Assembly (NCBI GenBank): GCA_947095585.1
Contig: OX352765.1
Location: 25,760,254-25,824,253 of the forward strand
DNA from: Nephrocerus scutellatus
Taxonomy: Eukaryota; Arthropoda; Insecta; Diptera; Pipunculidae
DNA length: 64,000 nt
Direction of reading: 5' to 3'
A program made the position numbers and the translations under genes. This document shows positions 1 to 12,859 of this stretch, in pieces; the first letter of the stretch is position 1, and the number at the start of each line of letters is the position of its first letter. Below the pieces are notes generated by a model. It did not search any database and was not told the DNA's origin. It saw nothing but the letters and a program-made list of their open reading frames with translations.

Positions 1-1254
1 AGGTCGATCGATCTGACATTCCGCCATGTAACTGTGTGAGCCTTGGTGTATTGAAATCTTTTTCGGATGAGGCCGTCACATATAAAAAGTATGTGTTCTG
101 GTGTTTCTTTTGCCTCGTTGCAGAAGCGGCAGCGACCCTTTTGGGATTTCCTCATTTTTATTAATTGGCCATGGAATGGACCATGTCCCGTCATGTACCA
201 GACAAGTGATCTTTTGATACATTCTAGGGTGCAGGGTTCTATTGCTGTTGCTTCTATCTGGAAAACGGTTGGGGATTTTCCTAGGGGTATTTGTAGTGTG
301 GTTCTGGGCCCGAATACTTCTGCTCCCGTCCTGTATTTCTTTTAAATCCGTCTGTACACTAGATAGATGTATTAATGATATTTTCAACTTGATATCGTTC
401 TAGTATTCATATTGAGAAGCTCCTTTGGAAATTAGTTGTTTTTATCATTGAGGCTGATTGAAGGACAATTCTCTATGTTGATTTTGGTGATGATGCTTGT
501 ATGTCCTGGTCTCTTAGCTTTAATTCCGTTAGTTATATTAAGTGTGATGACTCTCGAGCCAGCTACGCCTTTGATGTCTAAGTGAAGTGGTGGAAGTCCC
601 AAAAGCTTTTCAAGAGCTGCCGTTGGGCAAGTCTTTATAGCACCTATTGTACTTAGACAGATTAGTCTCTGAATTTTATTTAGTTTTAAGCGTATCTGCT
701 TTTGCCACCATATCAGAGCTGCGTTTTTGAGCCTGGTTCTGATAATGCTTTGCTATAGCCATGAGTCGGTTGCGGTTTTATTCCCCAAGTTTTGCCGATC
801 ATGCATTGACAAGAGAAGCTTTGTTGGTGATGTATGACATAATATGGCAGTTACATATAGGGCGAACATGACCCCCAGATATTTGGCTTCCGGCATTGTT
901 TGGAGAATTTTACCTTAAAATCTTAGTGTAGAAAGAGTTATTCTCTTTCTTTTTTTGAAAACGGTGCAGTATTTTGGCTGGCTTAACACTTAGGTCGAAC
1001 TCTCTGCACCAATCATTTACTAGTTTGAGAGCGAATTGCTTGCATTCTGCTATCATACTCTCAAATTTACCACGAACCATTAGGACTAGGTCATCAACAT
1101 AGCTTATATTTGTGATAACATTATTCTTAAGCCTTTCAAGTAGCTGGTCCATTACTAGTAAATTAGGGAAGAACAAATATATTTCGGACCGGCAACGGTG
1201 CGAAGTCATCTTGTTAGAAATAAATAAGATAGTAAAGCTAAGTTTCTCAGCCAT
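1..1254 (-). mobile_element. R1/Jockey-group LINE remnant, 5' part lost, runs off the window edge
   Basis: Minus-strand translation gives pieces of a non-LTR retrotransposon polyprotein. At 910-1254 there is a reverse-transcriptase core with the catalytic motif NISYVDDLVLMVRG (YxDD type). Further on (about 640-740) comes a stretch containing LNKIQRLICLS, and at 67-345 a C-terminal segment with HGPFHGQL followed by a C-x2-C...H...C knuckle (CRFCNEAKETPEHILFIC), typical of the R1/Jockey C-terminus. Several frameshifts and stops separate the pieces, so it is dead. The element continues to the left of base 1. A shorter copy of the same family lies at 53500-53870. Confidence 0.8.
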
Positions 1255-1324
1255 ATGAATAGGTATTCAGTCTAAAGACCTAATAAGGAGTTATTACCGA
1301 AAACCCCCGTTTTTTATATTTTTC

Positions 1325-1760
1325 AGAAAAAAATCTTAAAATTACGCCATCGCAATCGAGAGGTAAATAATTGTTTTAAAAAATTGTACCATCAAATTCT
1401 GACTGGTAGAAGTCGAAACAAGCAAACAAACACATCTGGCTGAAAAAAATATTCCTTTGCCCTGAGTATTAGCTTTGTCCTTTGGACTCGCAATAAGTAC
1501 CTGTTTGGGGGGCTCAACTCAAACGCTTAGAGCTGTAAAATTAATCAAAACATAAGTCATAAGAAATGTGCATGAGACCTTTTAACACCGGTGCCCAACC
1601 CGTTTCAAAACATGACGTGTTCGTATGCAAAATCTTATGACTTCACTAAAGAATAATATTTGGCGAATTGTATTGGGACCCCTTGATCTAAGTGTCTGAC
1701 CACTTCAAAAATAAGACGAAATCCTTCTATTTATAATTTAAAACCTCCACACAAAGTTTG
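1325..1760. repeat. Dispersed repeat (family C), copy 1
   Basis: The segment 1330-1520 shares long blocks with 57595-57660 and 57955-58150, for example TTACGCCATCGCAA and CAAATTCTGACTGGTAGAAG. The following 1670-1750 shares AAGTGTCTGACC with 60795-60860. No coding capacity is seen. It is probably a non-autonomous transposon body. Bases 1760-2195 show nothing I can identify. Confidence 0.6.
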
Positions 1761-2194
1761 AATAAGTGGGAATCATTGTATATACGAGAACATTGCCAAA
1801 TTTTCTTTAAAAAATGGTTTCTCAATTTCTCAATTCACGCATGTTCTTGAAAATTACCAATATGAAAGTTGTTCAGTAATAAAATGTCGGCACCGATTCT
1901 AACGTGAAATCATCTAGTAAGGCACCTTTAAAATGGGTGCCATGCTGCGCCATCCTGCCAACGATAATTGGGTCTACTGCGCTATTATGTACGACAGATC
2001 CTACTTTTAAAGTAGCTTCCTATTCTCATCGAATCTTACCGAGCAAAAGCAATCATCGATCTCGTTGTAATGGAATCTAAGGAAACCTGCTGTCTTATAT
2101 ATTCCTAAGATGTTCCTCTCGGAATGCTGTTTAGTTGACTCCTTAGTACATAAGTATGCAATTACAAAATAATATTTGTAATCGAAAACTTAGA

Positions 2195-4110
2195 ACTCGC
2201 CCTAAATGCAGGGAGTATAAGAGATATCATTAGTACTGCTAATTCCATCTTAGGCAGTAGTCGTAGATATCGGAACAACTGGTTCGATGACGAATATAAG
2301 CTAGCGACTGAACATAAGAATGAACGCGGGCGCGCAAAGATGAATATAAAGAGCTCAAAAGATATGAAAAAACAGTTCACCGGCGAAAAAAAACAGCCTG
2401 GGAGAAGAATCTCGTCCGTGAACTAGAAAAGTACACAGAGCAAAGACCGTACCAGGTGCGGAAGTTCTACCAAAGAGTCCGCGGTATGACGCAATATATA
2501 CACCGCGTTGCACATACTGCAAAGACAAATAGGGTTATCTGATCGCCGATCTCAAACGTATCTTAGAGCGATGGAAAGAGCACTTCCATGAGTTGCTAAA
2601 TGGCCAACTAAGGAATTGGATGCTCGACCAATGACCGAAGAACTATGCTGCCGCCACCAAGCATAGACGAAGTTAGAGGAGCGATAAATCGCCTCAAAAA
2701 TAATAAGGATCCGAGGATCAGATGGTATCCCAGCAGAACTGATTAAAATATGAGGCCACACAAAACACCAAGCAATTCATGAAATAATAGTGCAAGAGGA
2801 AGAAGCGATGCCAGAAGACTGGTGAAGAGGCATCCTGTGCCCCATACATAAGAAAGAAGATATCACAACATGTAGCAATTATCGTGGTATAACGTTGTTG
2901 AGTACCACGTATAAGATTTTCTTCTCAATCCTTCATGACAGGATAGCCCCATACGCTAAAGTCATCATTGGACAATACCAGTGTGGCTTAACCCCAGGAA
3001 AATCCACAACTGATCAGATTTACACCATTAGGCAGGTGATGGAAAAATACTCACTACACCATCTTTTTATAGACTTTAAAGCCGGTTATGAAAGCATAGC
3101 CACAGTAGAACTTTATAAAGCCATGAGAGAATTCGGCATCCCAAATAAACTGACTATGTAGGTTGACCATGACCAATGTTATAAGCCAAGTAAAAATATC
3201 CGGATCACTATCAAGCCCATTAAACATCTATAATGAGCTCCGACGAGGGGATGGACTGGCTCTCTTCAACCTGGCGTTGGTGGAAGTGATCCAGTGATTC
3301 GAAACTCTGGCGTAACGGCGAGAGGAACAAACCTCTATAAGTCCATCCAAATACTGGCTTACGTAGACGGCATTGACATCTTTGGTAGAAACCCAAGAGC
3401 TGTACAGGAAGCTTTCATCCAAATCGAGCAGGCGACACGAAATCTTGGGCTGCACATAAATGAGAGCAAAACAAAGTACATGATAGCCACGTCTGAAGAA
3501 GATCCAACATTGGTCCCTCATTTAAAATAGTGGAGCGCGAATTTGAAGTAGTGAATCCTTTAACTATCTCGGGTCAATTGTAGCAGCCGATATCAGGATG
3601 GAGCCAGAAATACGCGAGCGGTTGCTAAAAGCCAACAAAGCCTACTATAGTCTGTCAAGACTCTTCAAATCAGTGTCATACCAGTACTTACATATGGATC
3701 TGAGACTTAGGTGCGTAGCAAAAAGCATTCTGACCGCGTTCGAGAGAAAAGTCTTACGGATAATTGTTGGCCCCGTATATGAGTAAGGACGATTCCGGAG
3801 ACTCTATGATGATGAGATCTACGAGCATTACCGCGATGTCGACATCGTGAATAGAGTTAATCTCGGTAGGCTACGGTGGGCAGGCAGCCTAGCTCGCATG
3901 AGCGGAGAAGATCCTGCTCGGAAAGTCCTTTGAGGTAGGATTTATGGAGCACGACAGCGAGGACGGCCAAGCCTACGCTGGAAGGATGGCGAAGACCAGG
4001 ACGCCCAAAGTTTATGGAAGCTCAAAATCGGGACCGGTGGAGAGCCTTTTTGCGGGAGGCCAGAGCCGGACCCCGGTTGTAGAGCCAAATATGACGATGA
4101 TGAATCGTAA
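2195..4110 (+). mobile_element. RTE-like LINE, heavily decayed copy (reverse transcriptase and C-terminal part)
   Basis: This is collinear with the better preserved copy at 62080-63966. Fragments in several frames include the RT segment at 2895-3161 (YQCGLTPGKSTTDQIYT, then FIDFKAGYESIA), 3294-3530 with the active-site region LAYVDGID, and 3598-3786 (MEPEIRERLLKANKAYYSLS). The catalytic YADD of the sister copy reads YVDG here, so even the active site is lost. Small indels are scattered throughout. The endonuclease part is absent. The 3' end, ending near GATGATGAATCGTAATAAT, is more complete than in the sister copy. Confidence 0.85.
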
Positions 4111-4531
4111 TAATATTTGTTGGACGTTGAATATTATTGTTTTGCTCATACATAAAATTTTGCTCATAAGGCGTTGTCATAGATTTTATTTCTATATATA
4201 TTATTGAAAGCCTGTTTTACAGGCTCATGAGTTTAGCGTCTTATGGCTGCATAAGCCAGATCAACTAGGATCTTTTAAAGAAATATTTCGTAAGTTGTTA
4301 CATCAAAGTGATAATTCACTCTACATTTGGGACAATTCTCTTTGGCTATTGTAACATACGTGGCTTTAAGGTCTCTTATAAAATATGTAAATTATTGTTT
4401 TACCATCCAATATGAAGTTAAATTAAGGATTTAATTTTGATATGCATGTCTTTATATAAGTATCTGTATGTTATAGCATTTATGTAGTGTATAAAAATGA
4501 TTTTTATTTGATGTTTTTTTATTTGTTTCAG
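4111..4531. other. AT-rich spacer upstream of masquerade
   Basis: No open frame or repeat is recognised. The last 20 bases are a pyrimidine-rich tract ending in TTTGTTTCAG, which looks like a splice acceptor for the first masquerade exon in this window. Any non-coding first exon and the promoter would then lie at or beyond the left side of the window. Confidence 0.4.
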
Positions 4532-4642
4532 GTATTTTGCGCAATTCTACAAATGACGTGAAATCAAAATTTAAAAAACAATATAAGTTTTTAAATTTTT
4601 TTTTAAATTAGTTAAAAGTCAACGAAAATAAAAGATACCAAC
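4532..4642 (+). other. mas: Probable 5'UTR part of the masquerade start exon
   Basis: It follows a good acceptor (TTTGTTTCAG at 4522-4531) and leads to the ATG at 4643, whose context CCAACATG fits a fly start site. That an upstream non-coding exon is spliced here is an inference from the acceptor alone. Confidence 0.45.
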
Positions 4643-7600
4643 ATGAACGACAGACTTACGGTTGCTTTTACCGTTTGTCTTGCTGTGCTGTGTGCGACAA
4701 ATTTAGTTAGAAGCGAAGACGATTCCTTGGCTGGAAGTTTTTTGTCAGGTAAGGTAAATTTTTGTTTTAATGGAGTTTATCCTCGGCGGAATTCTTCAAT
4801 ATGTTTCTTGCTTACATTAAAACATCATTCATTTGGGATTCTTGATTACTCTACTTGAGTGCAGTAAGCGTTGACTGTGATGACGAGCGTTGACTGTGCG
4901 AATATTCGTGCTAGCATACAGTACGAAGCGTTGGTACTTCTTTGTGTTGTATTTATTCATTGCTGTTGCTTTGTTTTTTTAAATCAGCTTTTTGTAGAAA
5001 CTAGGACGTATACGCAACCGAAAAAACTTAATGCATACTTTCACTGATTTCTACATACATTTTTAAAAAATTACAACATTTTAAGTTAAGTTTTTTTTTA
5101 GTTTTTTTGTGGCATTGCTTTTAGTTCTTAGCACATGAGTGGGGGCAATAGGAGTTTTATTTCTCAACAATAATTATTCTTATTTATATCCATTTGAAGA
5201 CAATAAACTAATTTTGTTGCAATACCTTTAGGTCTTCTTGACACAATAACAAGCACTGTTGACTCAAAGGATTGTCCTGGAGTGTGCGTGCACACACTTG
5301 CAACACTGATATGTTATGAGGTTCTTGACGATATTCCATGTCCTTCGTCAAGTATGAAATGTTGTATAGAGAGTGCTCCAGGTGAGTGTGAAGAGTTATT
5401 TGAAAATGACAAAAATTATTTTAAAACTAAACAAATAATCTGCATTGCTAAGGTAAAAATGTAAGCCTCGCTCAAAGCTCCTCGGTAGCATCGGCGGCGA
5501 CGAAGAAAACAGTGCATACCACCACAACAACTACAACAACACCAAAACCAGTCAAAGCAACAACTAAACGACCAGCACCACCATCAACAACGACAACAAA
5601 AAAAGCTGCTGCTACAAAGAAACCAACAGCTACACCAGCTAAAGCTACCGAAGTTAAGAATGAGGATACAAGTAAGATTATCAGCTATAAAAACCAAATT
5701 TAGAGTTGCTCTTATTACATTTAATTTTTAAAATATCCCCCCAAAGCAGATTCATGTACAGCAGGTGTTTGTGTTGCTGACAGAATTGCCGAATACTGCG
5801 AGGCATACCTAACAAGTTCAGGTCTATGCAAAAGTGGTACTAAATGTTGTGTCTCTCTTGATGAGTATCCCAAGGGAAAGCTTCCGAAGGATATTTACAT
5901 ACCAGCAAGTATGCACATATATATGAGATACAATTTCTTTCATAAGTGTATAAGTAAAATAAAAATATCTTTCAGAGCATATGGTAAGCAATATGAACAG
6001 TAATATTAATAACAACAGCAACAACAAAAATAACAACAACAATAGCAAGAATAAGACAACAAACGCCACAAAGAATGCGACATCACCAACAAAGGTATTG
6101 ACAAATTTTTTAACTATTTTTATTTAACGTCGGCTTTGTAATTGGTTTTTTTTTTAAATTTCTAGCATGCATCTAGCACAACGTTGAGTATGCCTCCGTC
6201 GACGACGACTACAACAACTACCACTACCACTGAACCTGCACGAACCAAAACGAATAACTCCAATCATCACCAGAAACCAGCCAAAGCACAAAAGAAAACA
6301 ACAACAAGCACAACAACAACGGAAGCATCTTCTGATGATGAGGAAGAGCAGGAAAATGATGAGACTGATGACAGCGACAACAACAGCAACGGACAAGTTC
6401 TGAAGGAATGCGAAGGTGAATGCGTAAGCGGACTATTTGCACTCTTTTGTGAGGATATTGATTCGGAGGCATTTTGTCCTGGAGAGGGCAGTTGCTGTGT
6501 TACCGGAATAAATTCGGAATCATCATCGCCGGCTACTAAAATCAATCCCACAACACCCAATTATAAAATTGTAAAGCCTGCTCCGAAGCCAGCGCCAGTT
6601 GCATCTTCCCCACCAGCACAATCGTCAGCGGGTGGTGATCTATTTTCACAAATTCTTAATTTCGCTGAAAGCACATTGTCCGGCGGAAACAATTCCCCAG
6701 CTGTGCCAGCACCAACACAGCAGCAGCAACTTCCTCCACAAGTACCGCGATGTCCAGGATTTTGTTTACTTAACATCATGGCCGCATTTTGTGAGCGACC
6801 ATCGGTGCTAGTATCACAGACGACTTCCTGCTCTAAAGGATCGGTGTGTTGTGATAACTCCAGGTGATATACTCATTTCGCACTCTTCACTTCCACAGTG
6901 GAATTAAAGTGTATTCTATTCATACCCTCAACAGAGCCGGTCCACCAAAACAAAAGCCAGCTCCATCGCCTGAACAGAGAAGGCCACCACCAACACCAGC
7001 GCCAACAGCAGCTCCAACTTATGTGACACCGAGCACGCCTATTCCAGATCCACGCGAAGAATGTCCCGGTTCCTGTATTGTCAGCCTGCTGAGCTTCACT
7101 TGTTTCAGTAAGATGTGATCACTGATGAATAAAATATTGGTGTTGATATTTTGTTGTTGTTTTTATTTTCTAAAGAAAATGCTGAAATGACAGATTTGTT
7201 CAAATGTAAACGTTCCGGACAGATGTGTTGCGCACCAAAAAGCCGAATTCTTGAGAAACAGGAATTTCAAAAACGTAACGACACAACGTATGCCGCTCAT
7301 TATGCACCACTCGCTCCACCACCACACATTGGGTATCCACCACAACCGTCACAGCAAATGCCACCACCGAATCAGTATCAACCCTATATGCCAACGCAAC
7401 AGCCTCCGCTGCATCATCACCATAATCAACAGCAAGCGGCCGCTCCAGCAACGCCACCACAACTGCAGCACTACGATTATCCAATGGGTCCTCACTATGC
7501 ACCTATGCCTGCTTCAAGTAAGCTTCCATCTCTTTAACGTCACAAATCTCAAAGTCAATCAATTTTAACGTCTTTTTTTAGTTCCTCAGCAACCAGCTCA

Positions 7601-10600
7601 GCCACCACCGCCACCACCAACAATGACAACAACAACGACAACGACTACGACGACCACAAGTCCACGGCCACATGTTTACTCCAAGTATGTTTGTGGTGTA
7701 AAAGGAACTCGCCGAAGCGGTCGATCACGGATAACGTCTGGTCTTTCTCACGTCACATACAGTCGAGCAAAATATGGCGTCCAACGGTTGCCCCGGCAAC
7801 TTCCGCACAATAATATGACTGCGACATCTAATCTCAGCACGATGAAATCCAATGAACGTCTCATTCTCGGTTCGGACATTGTGCCAATTCAAATCAATAA
7901 CGATAAATTAGGTGATTTGATTCAAGGCGAGTTCGTCGAAACAAATCAAGTAAGGTCTTACGAGAGCGATGTACCATCTTTATCGCCTCCGCTCCAGCAG
8001 GATCTGAACTTGCCATACCAGGGCAATTATAGCAGTAGCATGCAGCGTCGTCGAGGACGTGTTGTCGGTGGCGAAGATGGTGATAATGGCGAATGGTGCT
8101 GGCAAGTGGCTCTGATTAATTCCCTCAATCAATATTTATGTGGCGCCGCACTAATTGGCACACAGTGGGTCTTGACCGCTGCGCATTGTGTCACAAAGTA
8201 TGTACAAGTATTAAGCCAACCGTATAATTGTTGACTTATTGCATAATAATAGAAAAATGTTAATGCGTTATTTTTTTTTCAAATCCTTTTAAAGCATTGT
8301 TCGATCAGGCGACGCTATCTATGTTCGTGTGGGCGACTATGATCTGACGAGAAAATATGGAAGTCCTGGAGCACAAACACTGAGGGTTGCTACAACCTAT
8401 ATTCACCACAATCACAACAGTCAGACGTTAGACAATGACATTGCACTATTGAAACTTCATGGTCAAGCCGAACTAAGAGACGGTGTCTGTTTGGTAAGAT
8501 AGGTTTTGTATTTTTCGTTAAAGGAGCTAAGAGATTTTTTTTGTATTTTTTAAAAAAAAAAGGTTTGTCTACCCGCACGAGGAGTTAATCATGCAGCAGG
8601 CAAACGATGCACAGTAACTGGATACGGTTATATGGGTGAAGGTGAGAGAGTGCATGACAAAACGTCGTTTTGTCGTTTTAAAATATTTCATAGCCTATGT
8701 TTTTCCAGTTTCTGTATCATTTAGTTAGGGTAATGGAAACGGACTTACTGATGGACGCATTTAATTCAAACGATATTTTGTTTTTAATTAGAGCGGCTTT
8801 CCAATTTGACCACCACAAGAAAAATTTGTTTCTCAGCTAAAGTGGACCATATGGTTTCTTTCTGAAATACTTTAAAATTGACAACACAAATACGCTCAAT
8901 AACAGACAGACGATCTTTTGCACACTAAGTTGAATAGGAGTAATAGCGGCTTTTGTAATATTGATAAGCCTCGCTGCAATTTTATGTCGCTGGACTTTTT
9001 TGTGGAGTCTATATACCATCTTTCTAATCACTGTAGCGTTTTCCAGGCTGAGATAACGGCTATCAATGAAGTGCTATCTTGGCTGAAGAGAAATGTGATA
9101 TCCGCTTCTTCCCGGATAGCCAGGCTTCGCTGAAGTTCCTGGAATCAGTCTCTATAAACTCTATTATAGCCTTAAACTGCTAATCATCCCCCAAGGAGAT
9201 GACAAAGCAGTTCAACATTCACCTGTGGTGGGTGCCAAGGCATAGAGTCATTTCGGGAAATTTTAAGGCTGATCAACTCGCCTACACTGCGCATTTTACC
9301 TGAAAATGGTTCATTAGGAATACCAATGACAATATGTTAACTCATGTTGTAGCGGGATGCTACCGAAAAAAAATAACCGTAGGTGGTCAGAAGGAACAAC
9401 TTGTCTCGCGATTAAGCAGATCGGGCCCAAGCCGGATCCGAAACGCTCCAAGTGTTTGATCTCTTAGACCTGTAAGCGGTGCTATAATAGGTGTCATTAC
9501 TAGGATACTACTGTCTCATAGGCAAGCATGCAGCAAGGCTTGGCGTTTTCTCGAACGATTTCTGCAGAAGCTGTATGGTCGAGTAGGAGAAGGAGACTTC
9601 TCTGCACGTGCCTAGTTCTCTCTTAAGAGCGTAAGCTCCATCTGGTAGCTTTTCAAAAACTTTCATTTAACTTGACTTTTTGTCTGATTTTCGACTAATT
9701 GGAGGTCCTTTTTTTACACCTTTCGCAAGACCTAGATCACAGAAATGTTTGTAAGCGGCTCAATGTTATGGGCCAATTTTGATATTCCTCATTTGACGCA
9801 TGTCGCGAGTCGCGATTAGCGCGTGTGAAGCGTGGAAAAACAAAGATCCAAATGGCTTAGCAAGTAGGCGGGAAAAACTTTTTCGATCAATGTGGTATTA
9901 CAATGGACCATTCTTCTTTCTTTGCTTTACTTCGGGGGGCATAGGGATTCTACGAACTCGATTTGTTGCCTGAGGTTTCAAGAGTCGCCACTGTGTCCCC
10001 TTGGATCTTCCTTCCTCTTCTGTTGTCCTTTTCTATATCTTGCTAGGACGGCGAACTCGTCGGCTTCCTTGTGGATTCCAGTCGAGCGCTAGTTTCGTAA
10101 AATCATCCGCTGGCTTTCTCAAAGTATGGCCAATCCAGCTGCATTTTCGTCGTCTGATGGTGATCGCGATTGCTTCCTGCTGCGTTTCTCTCCAAAAGTC
10201 TTGATGGGTGATAATGTCCAGCTATCTTATTCTCAGTATCTGCTTTAAGCACTTGTTGACGAAGATTTAAAGGCGCGTCGCAATTGACTCTGTAACTTTT
10301 CACGTTTCGCAGCCATACAAGAGTACTGAGAGAGCGTTACGTCTAAAGATCGTTAGCTGCTTCAGATTTTGACACGTTAACTTTTAAAACCACTTCGTTA
10401 GCGTGGAATTCTAGTGAGTTTAATTTTCGCTCCATGTCTAACACAATATTCTGTTAGTTTTAATTCTTTGTGTATGTCACAGCTATGAGTCTCATGCCTA
10501 ACAAAAAAAATTTGTAAGAAATTTTTTTAAATTTTTTTTGACATTGCTAATTGCTAATTGTGTGTAATTATCAGAATCAGAATTCAGACATTCCTTTTTA

Positions 10601-11915
10601 CAAAAATTGCCTTAGCTTGGAAGTCTTAACGATAAAATCAGGATTAAATACTATTAAGTTATTAAAAACTTTTATTTAACTTGACTTTTCCTGTCTGTCG
10701 GTTTTTTCGACTTTTTGAAGTCCCCTGCAACCTAGAGAGCTTTCATTTTGTGAGCCGCTCGCTGTCATTTGCTTTGTTTGTGATCCCGCGTGTGTCACAT
10801 GTCGCGAGTCATGTGTAGCGCGTATGACGTGTGAAAAGTGGCTTCATCCTTAAAATAGGCCCGCATTTTTTTAACCACCACGTCGTAGAGAGCTGGAATT
10901 TGGTGAGTAGCTTACTCTCGTATGACGTTTCTGAGATACTGCGTGTGACGCGTGTCGTAAGAAATAGACCTAGAGAGCTAAAAATTGTATGAGGAACTGA
11001 CTGTATTGGGCCGTTTCTAAGATACCGCGTGTGATACGTGTCGCAAGTGGCACGTTGCGGTATGATGCGTGGAAATTGGGTTAAGCTTTGAAATATAGAC
11101 CCTATTGCATATTTTTACCACCTTTCGCACGATCTAGAGATCTGAAATTTTGTGAGTAGTTCAGTATCATGGGACATTTTTGAGATCCCGCGTGAAAAGT
11201 AGGTTCAATTTTAAAATAGGCTCACGTTTTGTAACCACCACACGTCGTAGAGAGTTGGAATTTACTTAGTAGCTTAGTCTTCTATAGCGTTTCTGAAATC
11301 CCACGTATGACGCACATCGCGAGACGCATGTGGCGCGGTTGATGCGTAAAAATAAAGCAGACGGTGGGTGGGGGTCGGTCAGTGGAGGGTGGTGGTGGTT
11401 GGTCAGTGGGTGGTGGGGTGGACTGGTGGTAGGGGTTTATGTATGCGGGTAGTGAAGCGCCCGGGAACAGTATTTTATAAATGATTATTTTAATAAAAAA
11501 AACTTTTAAATTTTGCTTATTTATATAGCTGGTCCGATTCCGCTTAGAGTTCGCGAAGCAGAAATACCAATTGTCAGCGACACCGAGTGCATTCGCAAGG
11601 TGAACGCAGTCACAGAGAAAATCTTTATTCTTCCAGCGTCGAGCTTTTGCGCTGGTGGTGAAGAGGGAAATGATGCGTGTCAGGTAAGTGAACTTTTTTT
11701 TAACTGCTATTAATCAAAAATAAAATTGTTAATACTTGAATTTTAAGGGCGATGGCGGTGGTCCACTGGTATGCCAAGATGATGGATTCTTTGAATTAGC
11801 AGGTTTAGTCTCATGGGGTTTCGGATGTGGCCGTGTAGATGTTCCTGGTGTGTACGTAAAAGTGTCATCTTTTATTGGTTGGATTAATCAAATTATTAGC
11901 GTTAACAATTTATAG
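4643..11915 (+). CDS. mas: masquerade: secreted CLIP-module serine protease homologue (catalytically inactive)
   Basis: Thirteen coding exons join in one frame at GT-AG sites: 4643-4748, 5232-5381, 5489-5671, 5750-5908, 5976-6094, 6166-6863, 6935-7107, 7176-7517, 7582-8197, 8295-8493, 8563-8641, 11529-11683, 11748-11915. They give 1,048 residues, about the length I recall for the Drosophila protein. A signal peptide (about 1-24) is followed by five small six-cysteine modules ending in CC (residues 50-80, 149-180, 321-350, 435-468, 515-548), separated by Thr/Pro/Asn/Gln-rich linkers. A trypsin-like domain starts after RRRGR at Val804. His845 and Asp897 are present but the nucleophile is Gly996 (GDGGGP), so it cannot act as a peptidase. 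Masquerade in Drosophila is a secreted, processed protein needed for muscle attachment and axon guidance. No frameshift is seen. Intron 11 (2.9 kb) is full of repeats. Confidence 0.95.
8642..8989 (+). other. masquerade intron 11, left part
   Basis: It begins at the GTGAGAG donor after codon GAA. No motif or repeat that I can name is seen before the LINE fragment. Confidence 0.4.
8990..9640 (+). mobile_element. LINE RNase H-domain fragment inside a masquerade intron
   Basis: Plus-strand frames include SVFQAEITAINEVLSWLKRN, the usual helix of the LINE RNase H domain (FQAE...A). This is followed out of frame by remnants resembling the GH..I.GNE..D.LA block and by a short C-terminal segment. Multiple frameshifts mean a dead fragment. 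Clade is uncertain (R1/Jockey group). Confidence 0.6.
9641..9880 (+). repeat. CpG-rich modular repeat, single unit
   Basis: It shares its opening (CTTTCATTTAACTTGACTTT) and its body (CCTAGAT.. then CGCGAGTCGCG and GCGTGTGA) with the longer array at 10660-11460. Confidence 0.6.
9930..10400 (-). mobile_element. RTE-like LINE, C-terminal fragment
   Basis: The minus strand reads LLYGCETWKVTES, then IRRRKCSWIGHTLRKPADD and LALDWNPQG. This is the well-known C-terminal tail of RTE-type endonuclease/reverse transcriptases (RRRKWRWIGHTLRKP in intact members). It is broken by stops. It is distinct from the RTE-like family at 2.2-4.1 and 61.5-64 kb, whose tail differs. Confidence 0.75.
10660..11460 (+). 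repeat. CpG-rich modular repeat array in masquerade intron 11, with G-rich end
   Basis: Irregular units of roughly 90-160 bp recur, each with TAGAGAG(C/T)T..GAATTT near 10730, 10880, 10968, 11130 and 11245 and then a CpG-rich block such as GACGCGTGTCG. The array ends in a G-rich stretch (11360-11440, GGTGGTGG type). Related DNA lies at 9641-9880 and, inverted, at 39240-39530. The G-rich end resembles 27361-27450. Confidence 0.65.
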
Positions 11916-12480
11916 TCTTAGATAAGTTCTAGTAGATATACGAAATATAAATATATTTTAGTTAACTTAAAGTAAATCATAATATAAAGTAAAACAAGTG
12001 GAGCGAGGAGAATCAGGTGTAGAAGACTGCAAAATTTTTCAACGTTTACGCTTGCGAAAAAAATCTACTTCCTACTTTCTCTCCTTTATCCCACATTTGG
12101 CATAAAGTTTTCTTGAACATTAATGAACTTAATAGTTCATCAAAAACATTCAGAAATTTCATACAACAAAAGTTAAATTAAAAAAAAAGTTAAATACATA
12201 ATAAAAAAATATGTTCGACTGTTCGTTATCTTAATTTTATGCTAAAACTTTATAAAAAATAATGTATTTATTATTTAGTTTAATGTCATGTCTTTTTCTT
12301 ATTGTTAGTCTTTTTCTTTGTTTTATCAAAATTCATTTCTGTATTAGCATTACACAAAAATATTTGAAAGAACTGTATATATATAAAATTAATGATGATT
12401 ATAAATAATATGATAATAATAAAAGTTTAATTGATGTATAAATATGTACTTGTTTATGAAGAAATATGGTAATAAATGCA
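11916..12480 (+). terminator. masquerade 3'UTR with polyadenylation signals
   Basis: AT-rich sequence after the TAG at 11913-11915. Canonical AATAAA hexamers occur at 12418-12423 and 12471-12476, either of which could end the transcript. No coding frame is seen. Confidence 0.5.
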
Positions 12481-12613
12481 AATATTATTTAACTTTAAAA
12501 ACTAAAATAACAACTATTGGTTAAGTAGCATCGCAAAGATTGCAATTATTATCTCTAACACATTCGTCACAAGAAGTATTTCCGAGTCACGAATATCTAA
12601 TTACCTCGTTTTG

Positions 12614-12614
<1 letters not shown>

Positions 12615-12645
<31 letters not shown>
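12615..12645. repeat. (GT)n microsatellite
   Basis: An almost perfect run of GT dinucleotides of about 15 repeats. The 12480-12850 stretch around it holds nothing else that I recognise. Confidence 0.95.
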
Positions 12646-12647
<2 letters not shown>

Positions 12648-12859
12648 AAAATTTATCTTGTATTTTTTGACACCATCTGCGCAACTCTATCTATTCGAGC
12701 CAATTGGGAAAAAAGTGTCATTTCAATTTCTTCTAAGAATATCGGATAATTCATACGGACACTGACACTAATTGTGCGCTGTGGCTAATTAGAAGATACA
12801 GATTATTCTTATAGCGCGTTCGATTTGCTTACCCAAAATCGTAACCAAAATTGACAAAA

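Noticed and set aside
5824..6069. Leu-rich minus-strand frame
   Set aside because: It is the antisense of the Asn-rich masquerade exon 5; the leucine run is a shadow of AAC repeats.
6154..6560. Several minus-strand frames of 80-97 codons
   Set aside because: All are antisense shadows of the Thr-rich masquerade exon 6, which is supported by splicing and the CLIP-like modules.
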